This document shows positions 51,258 to 62,340 of a stretch of 64,000 nucleotides of DNA, in pieces. The stretch spans positions 1,198,668-1,262,667 of the forward strand of contig NW_006766887.1 of assembly GCF_000275845.1 (NCBI RefSeq). The letters are read 5' to 3'. The stretch comes from Dichomitus squalens LYAD-421 SS1. Lineage: Eukaryota; Basidiomycota; Agaricomycetes; Polyporales; Polyporaceae. How positions within the stretch are numbered: the first letter of the stretch is position 1; every line of letters begins with the position of its first letter. The translations under genes and the position numbers were made by a program. The notes under the pieces are model-generated. The model ran no database searches, was not told the origin of the DNA, and was given only the letters and a program-made list of their open reading frames with translations.

Positions 51258-52292
51258 TTGCACCAATGTGACAGAGATCTAGATGACACTATGGTGATAC
51301 CAAGACCAGCCCGGCGTAATGACAAGCGGGTCTATGCTAAGAACGGCTCCGGTTCCCTTCAAGAGCTCAGGGGGATGAAGCACGACACTGACCTCTTCAT
51401 GAGAATGGTGGTATTGCTACAACCTTTTCAGTATGTATAATGTATGGGAGCCGACTCTAAGATTCATTGTCATCAGAATTGTGAGAAAAGGATACAAGGT
51501 GTACGGTATTGACACCGCTGTGCGCTACGACGATCAAGACCTAGCTCTCCTTCAGAAGGTCAAAGACAAGGTATCGTTACGCGAAATATTGTCCTAGTTG
51601 CTACGACACACATACAAGTTGCCAACAGACTATCGAAACGTTCCCATTATTATGAGGATGGTTGGCCGATATCCGCCTATCTCAAAGGGCACTATCTCAG
51701 CTGGAGCTGTCTAGCTAGGGCGATGTACGTACCTCCACATCTGCTATGCGCCATAGTCTCAGTCGTGTTCCCGTGCTTCAAGTCTTTCTGTAGCGTCGGT
51801 CGCGCCCATTCGCCGGCTTCGCCCGACCACCTGTACAAGACCCCCGGCACGAGAGTTGCGCCGCAGGAAGGTTTCAGATCCTCGTCTCGTACCTCTTCCC
51901 GTCCTACAACCAATCGCGCAAGGGTAGTAGCTACTCCTCGCAAAAATGCCCAGTGTTGGCTTCAGCGAAGTGCCTGGAGAAAGTATAGCTGATCATAGGG
52001 CTCACCGAGGCGACGAGCCTGCTACTGAAAGGACTGAGGTAACTATCTATCCTAGTGAACGAGTCAATAGTTGTGCACCAACGTTGTGGCGGTCCACTCG
52101 TTACTCCGGCATGCCCAACGGATTGCAAAGCTGTTCGCCACGCTTGGCGTCAAGGACATGCTGTACCTCCGCGTCCTGTCTCGCATGTCGTCGCGCAACG
52201 AATGGCTTCGCGAGTTGCGCAACAACGGAGAGTGAAGCGAAATTCAATTGCGGATCCTTGTCGACATGCTCGACGACGTAGCTGAGGAATGA
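51258..52292 (+). pseudogene. Probable broken copy of the unnamed family at 57.1-58.7 kb
   Basis: Matches the intact-looking gene downstream in order: GSLQELRGMKHDTDLFMRM aligns with PSLQSEMRFVGHPHLFHDIL, and VRKGYKVYGIDTAVRYDDQD with the VDYSVPYRQQD region. YYEDGWPISAYL aligns with YEGGWPVDVYL, and LFATLGVKDMLYLRVLSRM with LASLSVSDMDYLRLLSRM. WLRELRNNGE is then followed by an in-frame TGA (52233-52235). Beyond it the frame continues with SEIQLRILVDMLDDVAEE and a second stop at 52290, exactly as the partner ends. So the last 18 residues are cut off. One splice junction (near 51570-51620) also does not join in the expected phase. The 5' limit is uncertain, as the frame begins without an ATG. 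Loss of function is likely but not proven. It diverges from VPS28. Confidence 0.68.
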
Positions 52293-52666
52293 GGAAGATG
52301 GGGAGTTCAGCCGTGCAGCGCCGCCACAGGGACTCCGGAACGTATCCGAGCGCAAAGAGCAAATGGGATACACATGTGAGAACGTTGGCAGCAGATGATG
52401 CATGTGTATGAGTACTTCCGAGGCGGTACAAGTTGTAGTATGTCACTTGCCCCGTCCTTCTGTCCTGCTATGAATGTTAGGGTTTCTCGAAAGGCTAAGT
52501 AGCGCTGAAAACAAAAACGCCTGGAGGCAGTGCATCTCATCAGCGCAGTAAGATGACGTAAGGGGACACATTTAGCGCTCATCGTTGCCTCGCTTAAAGA
52601 TCGAGTGCATGTTCGTTTTTCATGTTTCATTCATCTTACACTCTGAGCCACTCATGCAACTCAGTC

Positions 52667-55217
52667 ATGCTTCCTCGCAAGAAAATGAAACTGAGCGATG
52701 GCAAGGCTGGCGACTGCACCAAACAGACGAGCATCAGCGACCCTGTGGTTACAACCGATCCAGAAGCAGGAGCATCGCGCAAGTTCAGGATGCGCAAAGG
52801 ATGTCTGAAAGACATACCCAGCTTTGCGGTGGAACTTCAACTTGAGGTTAGTTGTGCCTACTCTTAAGCCTTAAAGTGCTCTGAACCATCTCACGACGAC
52901 TCAAATTTCAGATCTTCGGTTACCTACAACCACAGGATCTCTTCAATCTCTCGCGAACGTGCAAGGCCTTTCATTCGTTCTTCTTGCATCGTAGCAATGA
53001 ACGTCTTTGGGAAGCCTCCCTAAAGAACGACGAGGACCTGCCTCCGAGACCGCCATGGATCAGTATACCGGCATTCATTCATTTGCTCTACTCACCCTAT
53101 TGCCACGTGCGCCACCATCATCACCACCTTCGCCTATCTACACTGACGTTTCATGCCGCTTACAGAATTGCGCTGGCCCCAACGTTCGCAAAGCTGCTTG
53201 GCTGTGGTTTGCTCGGTATTGTTCCCACTGTCTGCCACAGGTGTGAGTGGCAGGTTCGACACAGGCTTCTGGAAATCGCAGCCGTGGCTTATTCCTCCCT
53301 TCCAGGTCTTGCTCCGCTCAAACCGTACACGAAAAGCTTCAGCGCGCGGACACCGTTTTGCAGGAGCAGTTCAGGTACCAGCCTGAGTGCTTCTTGCACG
53401 GAATCGACGAGGAGCGTCCGAAGGTCCCACAGTAAGTCGCATTCTATTCGGTACCCGGAAGCGTAGTTACTTATCGAGAACGTCTATTCATCTATAGGCG
53501 AGGCGGTTACAATTACAATTATCATCGTCAGCAGCAGAAGCGATACTTTTCTCGACACGTGGACCAGTTGATCGACAAGTGGAAAGCCTTACCCGAGCGC
53601 AAGGACCGTGATGTCCTGAAGGCTTTCCTCTCCGAACGGAGTGCTGAGCTTCGTGTGCAGGAGAGGGTGAGTGACCTTACAGGGCGTTGAACTGCCACAC
53701 TGTGATCTCATGGTATATGTAGTACGCTCGGGATTGTGAGAAGTGGTACGAAGAGCGAAGGCAGGATCGGAAGGACGAACTTCAGGACGTACGAGAACAG
53801 CGGTTTGACGCGTAAGCGGCCTTCTCTGTCCCCAATAGTGTTCATTGTTTGGACCACTTTCTGTTCTCAGGATTCTCAGACTACTCGAAGAGACGGGTTG
53901 GAAGAAGGAGCTAGACTATCTCGGCGAAGACGGACTCCAGAAAATGTCTCGTTTACCGGTAGTCAGGCAGTCTACGAAGCTTACGGACAAGGGTATACCT
54001 CTGAGTCACACCATTATATCGCATGTGATGCTAATAGTCCCGCAGGATGGGAAAAGGTGCAAGATGCACTCGACGACTTTTTGAACGACACCCGTGCTCA
54101 ACGGCTGAAGGAAGAGAAGGACCGGATCGTCAAGGAACGCTTCGCTGAACTGGATGCCGCCATTGTCGCATACTGCGTCACGCTCCCGCGCAACGCAACG
54201 ATGAACTGCCGCCCGCTGGCGTTTGACCTTGCGCCCATGAAAGAGCTGGAACGCCTCGCTAACGCCCCAGTCTCGAAGAACGTTACACGGGAGAGCTTCG
54301 CGTCCATCGTCCCGAAGCTCGTTGACAAGTGGTTTGCGAAGCAAAAGGCCGATTTCGAATCACTCCTTCGCCCTCTCGTCAAGTGCGACCGTGTCCCTCT
54401 GGGTGTGGACATTCTGGATCTTGCAATCGCCGTTTTCTACTTGGGGGGTTCCAACGAACCCCCCTCGTCGAGGCTTCGTTACCCTTATATCCTCGCTCAG
54501 TCGCAGTTCCGGTGGTCCTATGGCAGCGAGGACTTGCCTTCTGGCCACTATGCCCGACATGTAGCTGATCGTTATAATATACCCTTCACGGTCAGCGTGA
54601 TCGATAAGAACAAGGTTGAGCGGGGCATCAAGTGGATGCGATCCATACTCACGGCGCTGGGCCTCGATCCCGACCGGACTACATTCGCCGAGCTGGAGAA
54701 GTGCGAAGGACGACTTCGGTGCGCGAAGTGCAAGTCCGACAGGCGTCCGGACGTCGTCTATGCCTGGGAAGCCGCGGTGAGTGCATCCCCCAATACGCAC
54801 CCACCGTGTTGCGAAAATGTTCACTAAGACGGGTGTCACAGTTCGTGCATACGGCGTCGAGCAACTCAGGAAAGAAGACGTCTTACCATAACCGCTGGGT
54901 CCGGGTTAAAGCAGCGGATATGGCTCGCGTGAAGGAGCTCGAGGCGACCGCGCATGAAATGTCGTTTAACAGGGAACGCTCGGCTTGGTGCTGCAGCCTT
55001 TGTCTTGAGGATTGGTGGTCAGGGAAGGGAAACGAGATTCCCCAGCATCTTGCGCAACAGTCAGTTCTCCTTGGCGCTCATGCACTAGTGCAAACGTCAC
55101 TCACCAAAACGCAGGCATCAGATTGAAGACTGTCGTCGTGCCATCGAGGATGGTACTGTCTACCTCAATCCCAAGTGCTATGCACTCAGGAAGCCGCCTG
55201 TCACCTTACCTCCGTAA
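52667..55217 (+). CDS. F-box protein, intact copy (copy 3)
   Basis: Starts MLPRKKMKLSDG at 52667. The F-box follows one intron: FAVELQLE then IFGYLQPQDLFNLSRTC and KAFHSFFLHRSNERLWEA. Next are the DLPPRPPWISIPAF and LLYSPYCH blocks, and the Cys-rich exon NCAGPNVRKAAWLWFARYC with SHC. A charged stretch of short exons leads to a long exon near 54040-54780 (DALDDFLNDTRAQRL, SFASIVPKLVDKWFAKQ, VDILDLAIAVFYLGG, ILTALGLDPDRTTFAELEKC). The C-terminus carries RVKELEATAHEMSF, WCCSLCLEDWW and, after a last intron, HQIEDCRRAIEDGTVYLNP, ending at TAA 55215. Presumed to be an SCF substrate receptor, with the cysteine clusters perhaps binding zinc. Same architecture as copy 1. It sits between the two members of the unnamed family. 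Confidence 0.87.
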
Positions 55218-55404
55218 TCAGGCGACACGTCTACTGGCTCAAGTACCCTTGAACGCTATCAAGACCCGGTGGCATCGAGTCGAGTCATCTCCCAGATGAG
55301 CATTGCAACGATCGGTAGTTCTACATACATGTGACTTCTCCGAAAATTCTTCCAAGTACATTCCTATGTCATGTCAGCGTAACGATTGTGCATCGATATC
55401 CGGG

Positions 55405-56376
55405 TTAGGACTGTGCGGCCTTGATGGCATCGACAAAGGCTTCGATGTCGGAGGGCAAAGTGTCGTATGGGTTCTGGCCGTTCGCTTGGGTGTCATCGGT
55501 GACCCAGAATGCCCCAACCTCGTCAGTAGTGACCAGCTGAGAAATCAGGCTCGTCGGGGGTGTGGACGGCCCGTCGGTCAGCACAATTGCCTGCTTTGAG
55601 GCCGGCGTAGATGATCCAAGTGAAAGCTGGCTGGGGCTGCATTGAATTGGTATTGCATGGGGATGAGACAAGAGGTGAACCGGACGCAGATGAAGGTCAT
55701 TCTCACCTGAAATCGTCGAAGAAATTCTCTGCAGTGAGCAAGATGTCCGCTAGACTATAGTACGCGGTGTCCGACACGGCAGTGCCGGGATTCAGCGCGA
55801 TCTACATCATGTCAGTCAGTATCCGAACTCGGACTCTTGACCGTAGCCATGGCACGTAAGAAGTCAAATGTTTTCCGTGCATGCGAGACGAAGCTCTGGT
55901 ACGTGCTGAAGTCGGCCGCGGTGCCGGAAACTTGGTCAAAGAAGATGCCATCCACCCTGTATGCCGCATCCCAGCCAGCATATGTGTTGACGTCTTGGGT
56001 GACGCCAGATACCTTGCTGGAGTCGGCGTCCCAGGATGCCACATATCCAAGCACGATGACGTTGTCGGACGCGGCCTGCAGGATTGGGATGCACTGCTGG
56101 TATTCTGCCCCGGGCTGAGTGTTTGCTCTTCCGGGTCCGCTGTCCGGGTTGATGATGGCGTAGAAGGGCATACGAGGGTGGGCTTCTATGCTGTGGTACC
56201 GAGGTTGTGAGCACACAAGAGTTTCCCCAAATTATGACCTCACAGAGAACGAACCTGTTCAGAAGAGAGGCCCAGCCGGAGCATTGGGGCCCACCCACAG
56301 GGTCAATGTACAGCGGGATCAGGACCCCGGAGGCAAGGGCAGTAGCGGTGGCGGCGGCAGCACCAGGGAGATGCAT
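55405..56376 (-). CDS. Spherulin-4 / GH135-like secreted protein
   Basis: A short Ala-rich signal peptide (MHLPGAAAATATALASG) starts at 56376. The domain begins GVLIPLYIDPVGG and QCSGWASLL, then AHPRMPFYAIINPDSGPG, QQCIPILQAASDNVIVLGYV, VTQDVNTYAGWDAAY, VDGIFFDQVSG and QSFVSHARKTF. Later exons supply IALNPGTAVSD, KQAIVLTDGPSTPP, QLVTTDEVGAFWVTDDT and DIEAFVDAIKAAQS, stopping at 55405. This is the Pfam Spherulin4 family, which includes the fungal GH135 enzyme Sph3 that cuts galactosaminogalactan. In that family the conserved strand normally reads FFDE, an acidic pair placed in the active site; here it is FFDQ, so activity may be lost or altered. Secreted or wall-bound. It diverges from the next gene across about 760 bases. 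Confidence 0.87.
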
Positions 56377-57134
56377 GTGTTCTGTTGTACAGTGTGAAAC
56401 GAAAGGTTACGTGTCGTGCGAGAGAACAGGACACACAGCCCGACTTTCGAGGCCTTGAAAGAGCTCCGGGCAACAGCAGACGGGTGAACGCCTGCTTTAT
56501 ATGCAAGACATTAGAGTTCAGTGTCACCGTAAGACTGGCGACATACTGGTGAGGTCTTGTGCGACTAACCTATTCCTGGCGTTTCAGGAGGTTCCTATCA
56601 TGACAGGCAGCTTCGTGCGCGTCTCATAACTGACTGCACCTTCAAGTTGAAGTCTCGTGTCTATGCTCGGCGAAATTAGGGGGACGATGAGAGTGGCTCA
56701 TTGTGCGGTCAACAATATTGATCACTCGCCATACAATAGCTACTCGATGGTGTCGCTTGACTCGGATCCGGACTGAGACTCTGCAGAGAATGGTACAACA
56801 AGTAGTACAAGAACAGGCTCGAACTTTTGCATGACATCATCCTCCTCCTCAAGCGCCCGATCACAGTTTGCCGACATACCTCCGGCATCTGCCACCCAGC
56901 TGGCAGTGATGGACCTGTTGCAATAAGTATCGATTTCTCAGGTTCTTTCACCTCATGAAACCTCCGAGCTCACCGCCCCTAGCTACTACAGTCTATGATG
57001 TCAGGACTATCTCAATTGATCAGCAACCAACAGCTACGTCCGTATGATCTCGTCAGTCAACCTACAGCGTCGAAACTGCCCCGTGGGTCGTTGACACTTG
57101 CCAAATTTTGTTCAACATCGCTCAGTGGAGGTAG
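56377..57134. other. Divergent intergenic region; may hold a first exon
   Basis: No exon can be joined with confidence. The next gene's first visible exon begins at an AG acceptor (57133-57134) without an ATG, so a small upstream exon may lie in this gap. Confidence 0.4.
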
Positions 57135-58711
57135 GCCCCCGTGTATCGAGCTGTGTACAATACCAAGCAGTTGGTGCGTTCGTCTGGACCGGCGTTTCCT
57201 TTATTCGTCAATCTACCTGTGCCTTCGCGCATGCCCATCAAGGGAACCTGGATTCAGAATGGCATGTATGAGATGATATACGGCAATCGTCATACCAGAG
57301 AAGACACCCGGGCTTCACAACCTGCCAACGCGTCAGGCGAGGCCGCCTCGCATGCCGTAAATCCGCTCGCATCGCCGCTGCAGGGTCAATTCAAAAGCGT
57401 AAGCCTCAACGTCCCCGTGACTCGAGCGTCTTCTCTCGGACGACGATCTACTATGTCTCTGATACAGCGGCACAACGCTACTTCCAACAGTAAGCCGGGA
57501 CACAGTACGATGCACGAGAGAGAATCATACTTACCAGTGCGCTGAACTCAAGAGGCTGAGAAAATTCCCGCTCCTCGTATGATACAGTATCGTAACCTGT
57601 ATGATGTGGGGGATGATAGACCCTCTCTCCAAAGCGAGATGAGGTTCGTGGGCCATCCTCATTTGTTTCATGATATCTTAGTAGGTTCGAATAATTTCAC
57701 ACGACTCTTACAGTGTATGACTGACCTTTCCACAGAGCACCATACGTGAGATTTGGCGAGAGCATGGAGTTGACTATAGTGTTCCATACAGACAGCAGGA
57801 TGGGGAGATCATGGAGGAAGTTCAGGAACACGTACGTCCTACTCCGTTATGGCATGACCGCTGATTTACCGAGAACGTCATATATCAGGCGTTCCGTGTT
57901 ATGCCCTGCCTCCGTGATAAGTACGAGGGAGGATGGCCTGTGGATGTCTACCTACGGACGGCTCTCAAGCCCCACGGGCGGGGTATGACCCCAGTCCAGC
58001 AGAGAAAATGCAACCAGGTAAGAATCTATGTCTCTTGACACTCTTCGTCCGCCAAACTGGTGTTATGCCATTCATGCACAGGCATCGTACAAGTACCACG
58101 GAAAGCCTATAGTAATTGCCAGTACGGAGCTGAGAGAGAATCTTAGGGTGTGCTCTGATTCAGTGGTGTGTCTTCGAGGCCCTACTCGCTACTACTCGGG
58201 CTCGGAATACTCGGACTCGGAAGACGACGCAAGGCTATCAGACCATATCCAACAAGGTTGCGATGCAACACCTCCGTCGGGACTGGACCCTCATGTCTAC
58301 CGGTACAACGAAAGCTCAGTGACCATGTCGAGCAACACCAACGCACCGTCTAGCTCTTCCCCGTCTCCATCCCGCTCTTCTACTAGGCCCGCCGCGTCCG
58401 CCTCTCGCACCGCCTCCTGGTCCGACTCGCGATTCGGGAGCATGCCCTCTCAACGGCGCTTGGCGCCCCCACCTCTCGACCAGCCGCTCGTCGGGCTCCT
58501 CCGCGCATATGCCCTTCCGCCGCAAGACGTAGAGCACCTGGTCGGTCTCTTGGCCTCCCTCAGCGTCTCAGACATGGACTATCTGCGCCTCCTCTCCCGG
58601 ATGGCCTCCACCGACAGTTGGTTGCGTGAGATGCGGGAGCAGGGACAGCTCAGTGAGATTCAGCTGCGCCTCCTGCGCGAGATACTGGAGCGCGTCGCTG
58701 ACTCCGAGTGA
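57135..58711 (+). CDS. Unnamed family, intact-looking member; start exon not found
   Basis: I do not recognise this family. The first visible exon opens after an acceptor with PVYRAVYNTKQLVRSSGPAF, LFVNLPVPSRMPIKGTWIQN and GMYEMIYGN, then a Ser/Ala-rich stretch. An intron using acceptor CTCAAG joins to KAEKIPAPRMIQYRNLYDVG, PSLQSEMRFVGHPHLFHDIL, then STIREIWREHGVDYSVPY and RQQDGEIMEEVQEH. Further exons give AFRVMPCLRDKYEGGWPVDV, GMTPVQQRKC and YKYHGKPIVIASTE. The last exon has an acidic Ser patch (YYSGSEYSDSEDD), a long Ser/Pro/Arg linker and a leucine-rich helical C-terminus: LVGLLASLSVSDMDYLRLL, SRMASTDSWLREMREQ, LSEIQLRLLREILERVA. TGA at 58709. The helical end could be a protein-contact surface. 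Every junction from 57135 on keeps the frame. Confidence 0.7.
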
Positions 58712-59055
58712 GGAACGTGTCTGCTTCAGACGTGCATATAGGGCATTGCAGCTTATGCGTGCAGGGAGTGACAAAGACAATCGTGCGCTGAGAAGTTGAG
58801 CAATGTAAGGATGGTCAAAGGTCACATAATATGGTATGCCAGGAGAGGCGTGTATTCGAGCGGTAACTGGTGATCTGTGACACAACGAGCGATACGTGTC
58901 AAAACGTAGAGTACAAGAGAACCGCCGGTCTCTAGTCCAGCCAAGTAGAACACCCTTTTCACATAGAAGACAAATGTCCGTGCCTCGTTCGAAACACTAA
59001 AGGCTATCGGACCACCCAGAGCCGCTGTGTGCCTGCTTTCGACCCGAACCAGCAG
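58712..59055. other. Convergent intergenic region
   Basis: About 340 bases between two 3' ends; no exon seen. Confidence 0.5.
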
Positions 59056-61191
59056 TCAACCTCGCCGGACCGGCTGCGTCAGGGGGACCGGCTGTGACAG
59101 GCTCCCGCTAGCGGGTTCCAAGCACGTATGTGTGGTTGTGCGCCCCCTAAGCAATCCGCCGGACGACTCCTCCCATTCTTCCGTTATAACGCAAGGTGTC
59201 GGTCCAGGGACGTGCCAACGAAGCGGCACCAGCATGGGCCGCGGCTCCGCGTTGAAGTGCGCCGCAAGCGTGAAGGTGGTCGAGGCGTGGGTTCCTTGTG
59301 GGGCGTCGCGATCCAGCTGCAGCTCCAGGAACGGATGCGCGCGGGGTCCGGAGCTGTCCTTGAACGAGAACTCCTGCGAGGTGAACGTGTCCTGGAAGGT
59401 CGGGATGGGGCCCTCGCGGTGACACGGCTGCCTCCAGTCGTGGGCGACGGGGACGTAGTTGCCATCAGGGTCGAAAGCGTCTCCCGAGATCGTGATGGGC
59501 ACGGCCTTGGAGCGATACGTGGACAGCGGGAAGGTGACGGTTACGGTGAGGGAGAGAGCGAGGGACTTCATAGTCTGCTCCGTGCCTGGTGTCTTGGACC
59601 CCGATCGCGGTACTTCCCGCGAGCAGGGGCATGGAAAGATGGAGATGGAGATCGAGCATCGCCGACGATGGAAGGCAAAAGTGTGGACATCCAGAAGGTA
59701 AGCGCTGCGAGCGGCCCTGGAGTAGGACACACCATATCCTTCCCGTTTCAGCTCGCTTTCGGAACGCGGATCCAATCTGATCCCGCAGTACGTACCCGGA
59801 CCCCCACAAATGGCTGGTTGCGTAGTTGCAAGGTGGTCGGTATCCGCAATTCGCAAACCCCCCGATGGGTGCAGCAGTATAGGGGGTATGATCTCTCTAG
59901 TGAAGCCAGGCTGGAGACCGCGAGAGATGTGTACCTCCACCAGTCGTGGATGTTCAGAGGGAGTAAGGTTGATGTGTATATCAGCATGTGTAAGTCGGAT
60001 ACGGCCTAGTCGAGGGAAGGGTCTGATTCGAGGGCGGGATGCGGTCACGAAGTCCGCAGGGCTGATGTTACGGTCGATACCGGCGATGCTGATGGGCACC
60101 AGTATGCCGTCAAAATCACCCTTGAGCATCAGGCACATGGTGCGGCCAACACCACGACCATACTGGCAGGCTAAGATAGCAAGATGAAAGTGTACAGTGA
60201 TCGAGATGATGGGGAGGACAGTACGGATGCCGTAGGATGTCATGCTATGTGTAGCAGGGGGAATGCGCAGTTGTAGTCGCCTCGACAGTTCTTCACGTGA
60301 TATGGCATGAATGTTCCCTGAGGATAGGAACCAGGCAGGGGATAGTGCGAAGAGACTGGCCTGATGAAAAGTCTGAGAATGTGGGTGCAGGGACAGGGGG
60401 AGGTGGAGGTTCCAGGCAAAGATTGACTGGTCGGGAATACGAGCGAGGATCTCTTCTTGCAATCGAATGAACGCACGATCGCCTTCCCCATAGATGGGCG
60501 CGATATTGACGCCAAAGATACCAAGGAGAGAGTACGCTTCGTCCTCTTTGCGCGTGGTAACTCTCCGAGCTGCCCAGGACATCCGCCGCGCAACGCTCAC
60601 CGAGTGGAGAGGGCGTGAATGTCGTAGGATGTCTCCATCAATCCCGGTGATCTCCTCGATAATGCCGGATAGGGCTGATTTGTCGCCTATGGTGCGCCAT
60701 TCCGCTGAGACGAAGATGACGCGGCGGGGAGCGATAAGCTCTTGCAGCGTCCAGCCACGGGTGAACCAAACACTTTGGCGGAACCGGGAGAGCACCGCAC
60801 TCCGGGGTTGCATCATCGGAACGTCATGGAGGAACGCGAAGCAGACGGTCGCTTTGCTATACCAGGCGTACATCGAATTGATCGCTTCGGAGAGCTCTGC
60901 GCTGCTCGTCTTGTCCATACAGCAAGAGTCGATCCAGATGAAATCGAATCCTTCTGCGAGAGCGTAAGCGCATGCACCTCGTATTTTGGGCGACATTCGG
61001 TCCAAGGGAGTGCTCTTCGGGAGGGTAGGGTCAGCTTCTTGCGCGGCACTGACTTCGGCGTGAATGCGCTCGAGGTCCTGCAAAGACTGCTCGCCGTCTT
61101 CAGACCAGACGTGGGAAAGAATTGCATAGCGAACATCTTCAGGAGATCTGACTTGGACTAGTTCTCCGGTAAGCGTTGCAAGCAGCCGCAT
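59056..61191 (-). CDS. HET (heterokaryon incompatibility) domain protein
   Basis: A single uninterrupted frame of about 711 codons. The ATG at 61191 (MRLLATLTGELVQV) is chosen because the longer frame opens only with TTG. The HET domain occupies roughly the first 250 residues: YAILSHVWSEDGEQSL, KIRGACAYALAEGFDFIWID, SCCMDKTSSAELSEAINSMY, AWYSKATVCFAFLHDV, WFTRGWTLQELIAPRRVIF, and DEAYSLLGIFGVNIAPIYGE with AFIRLQEEI. These three blocks are the standard HET core. The remaining 450 or so residues show no repeat, NACHT or other known domain; they look like the uncharacterised C-terminal half common in basidiomycete HET proteins. In ascomycetes such proteins trigger cell death on fusion with non-self; in basidiomycetes the role is less clear. 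Lack of introns is unusual among its neighbours but common for this family. Confidence 0.92.
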   Translation of the reverse strand: MRLLATLTGELVQVRSPEDVRYAILSHVWSEDGEQSLQDLERIHAEVSAAQEADPTLPKSTPLDRMSPKIRGACAYALAEGFDFIWIDSCCMDKTSSAELSEAINSMYAWYSKATVCFAFLHDVPMMQPRSAVLSRFRQSVWFTRGWTLQELIAPRRVIFVSAEWRTIGDKSALSGIIEEITGIDGDILRHSRPLHSVSVARRMSWAARRVTTRKEDEAYSLLGIFGVNIAPIYGEGDRAFIRLQEEILARIPDQSIFAWNLHLPLSLHPHSQTFHQASLFALSPAWFLSSGNIHAISREELSRRLQLRIPPATHSMTSYGIRTVLPIISITVHFHLAILACQYGRGVGRTMCLMLKGDFDGILVPISIAGIDRNISPADFVTASRPRIRPFPRLGRIRLTHADIHINLTPSEHPRLVEVHISRGLQPGFTREIIPPILLHPSGGLRIADTDHLATTQPAICGGPGTYCGIRLDPRSESELKREGYGVSYSRAARSAYLLDVHTFAFHRRRCSISISIFPCPCSREVPRSGSKTPGTEQTMKSLALSLTVTVTFPLSTYRSKAVPITISGDAFDPDGNYVPVAHDWRQPCHREGPIPTFQDTFTSQEFSFKDSSGPRAHPFLELQLDRDAPQGTHASTTFTLAAHFNAEPRPMLVPLRWHVPGPTPCVITEEWEESSGGLLRGRTTTHTCLEPASGSLSQPVPLTQPVRRG

Positions 61192-62340
61192 ACCGAGCTG
61201 TAATAAGGACTCCAAGTCAGTCGATGACGGGGACGGCCCGGGGCGGTGAGGCTATTGTGACGAACCGTTGTCTTGGAAAAGACGGGTTGACGACTGTGCC
61301 CGCCCTCGATTCCCTTGGAGAGGAAATCGTCACGACTCTCTGGCCTCAGAGCGATTCATTGGGTACATCTGGTGGGTTTTTTTTCAAGGTCTTTGAGGGC
61401 CTTTGAGGGGGTTTATCATGCACTTTTGCTGATGGTAGCGACCGCGGCCTCGAGCATGTGTACAAGACTTCGGTGATATTTTGCACTCCGACCTAGTGCT
61501 GTATAGTACCAGTACCGACGCAGACGCGCGGTGCATCTGGGTGTTGACAGCGCTTGGAAGTGGGTGATAGCATTGCACAGTGAGCACAGGCTGGGACAGA
61601 CGATGCGATGACATCGCCAGAGGGACAATATTGGGCTGACATTGCCCAGGCCTCGCGATGCAGTAACCACGAAACCAGTTATTTTGGCGTTTGCCATTAT
61701 CTGATCATGGGCTTGAAAGTTGATTACTAAGGCGTCGATTATTAGCTCCGTGGCCATGGGGCCGATTTCAAAAGGAATTCTGTGATGCGTCCTCTATAGC
61801 ATGGTCACACTCAAAGTCTTGTGCCAGCTTCGTTCCACTACCGGCGGGCATAGAGGATCCATATATTGTCAATTACGGCTCCAATACGGCGCTTCAAAGC
61901 ATTCGAGGCCATTCGAGCCAATTGAAGCCAATCGCTACGAGCGGTTGACTGGGTTGGCTCGAATGGCCACAGTTGCCTATGGATAAATTCAACAATAAGT
62001 GAGCCATTCAATGTTTCAAGAGGGATCAATTGGTCACACAGTACACAATTGTATGTATTGCGCGCGAGTGGAAGTCGACGAAGTGCAGGGAAACACCCCA
62101 ATGGGTCCACGAGTTTGGACCACATTGGTTGACATATACTTGGAGGTACACACACACATATGTTCTGGGCGAAAATCGTATAAATTAATATTAGTATATA
62201 ATTGGGGCCACGGAGACCGTTGCGCCGATGCATGGTCGCATAAAGCACGTGAAGCAACATGCATTCATAGCGGAACAAGTAGCATACATGCGCAAGAAAT
62301 GTACAAGGAGCAGAAAAACATGCGTTACCACCTGAATCGG
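61192..62340. other. Upstream region of the HET gene
   Basis: About 1.15 kb, AT-richer than the average. No exon is supported; overlapping minus-strand frames (61416-61757 and 61838-62449) have no motif. A perfect inverted repeat lies at 61907-61968. Confidence 0.45.
61907..61968. repeat. Inverted repeat (15-base arms, 32-base loop)
   Basis: GGCCATTCGAGCCAA at 61907-61921 and its exact complement at 61954-61968. It would form a strong hairpin in DNA or RNA. Confidence 0.85.
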
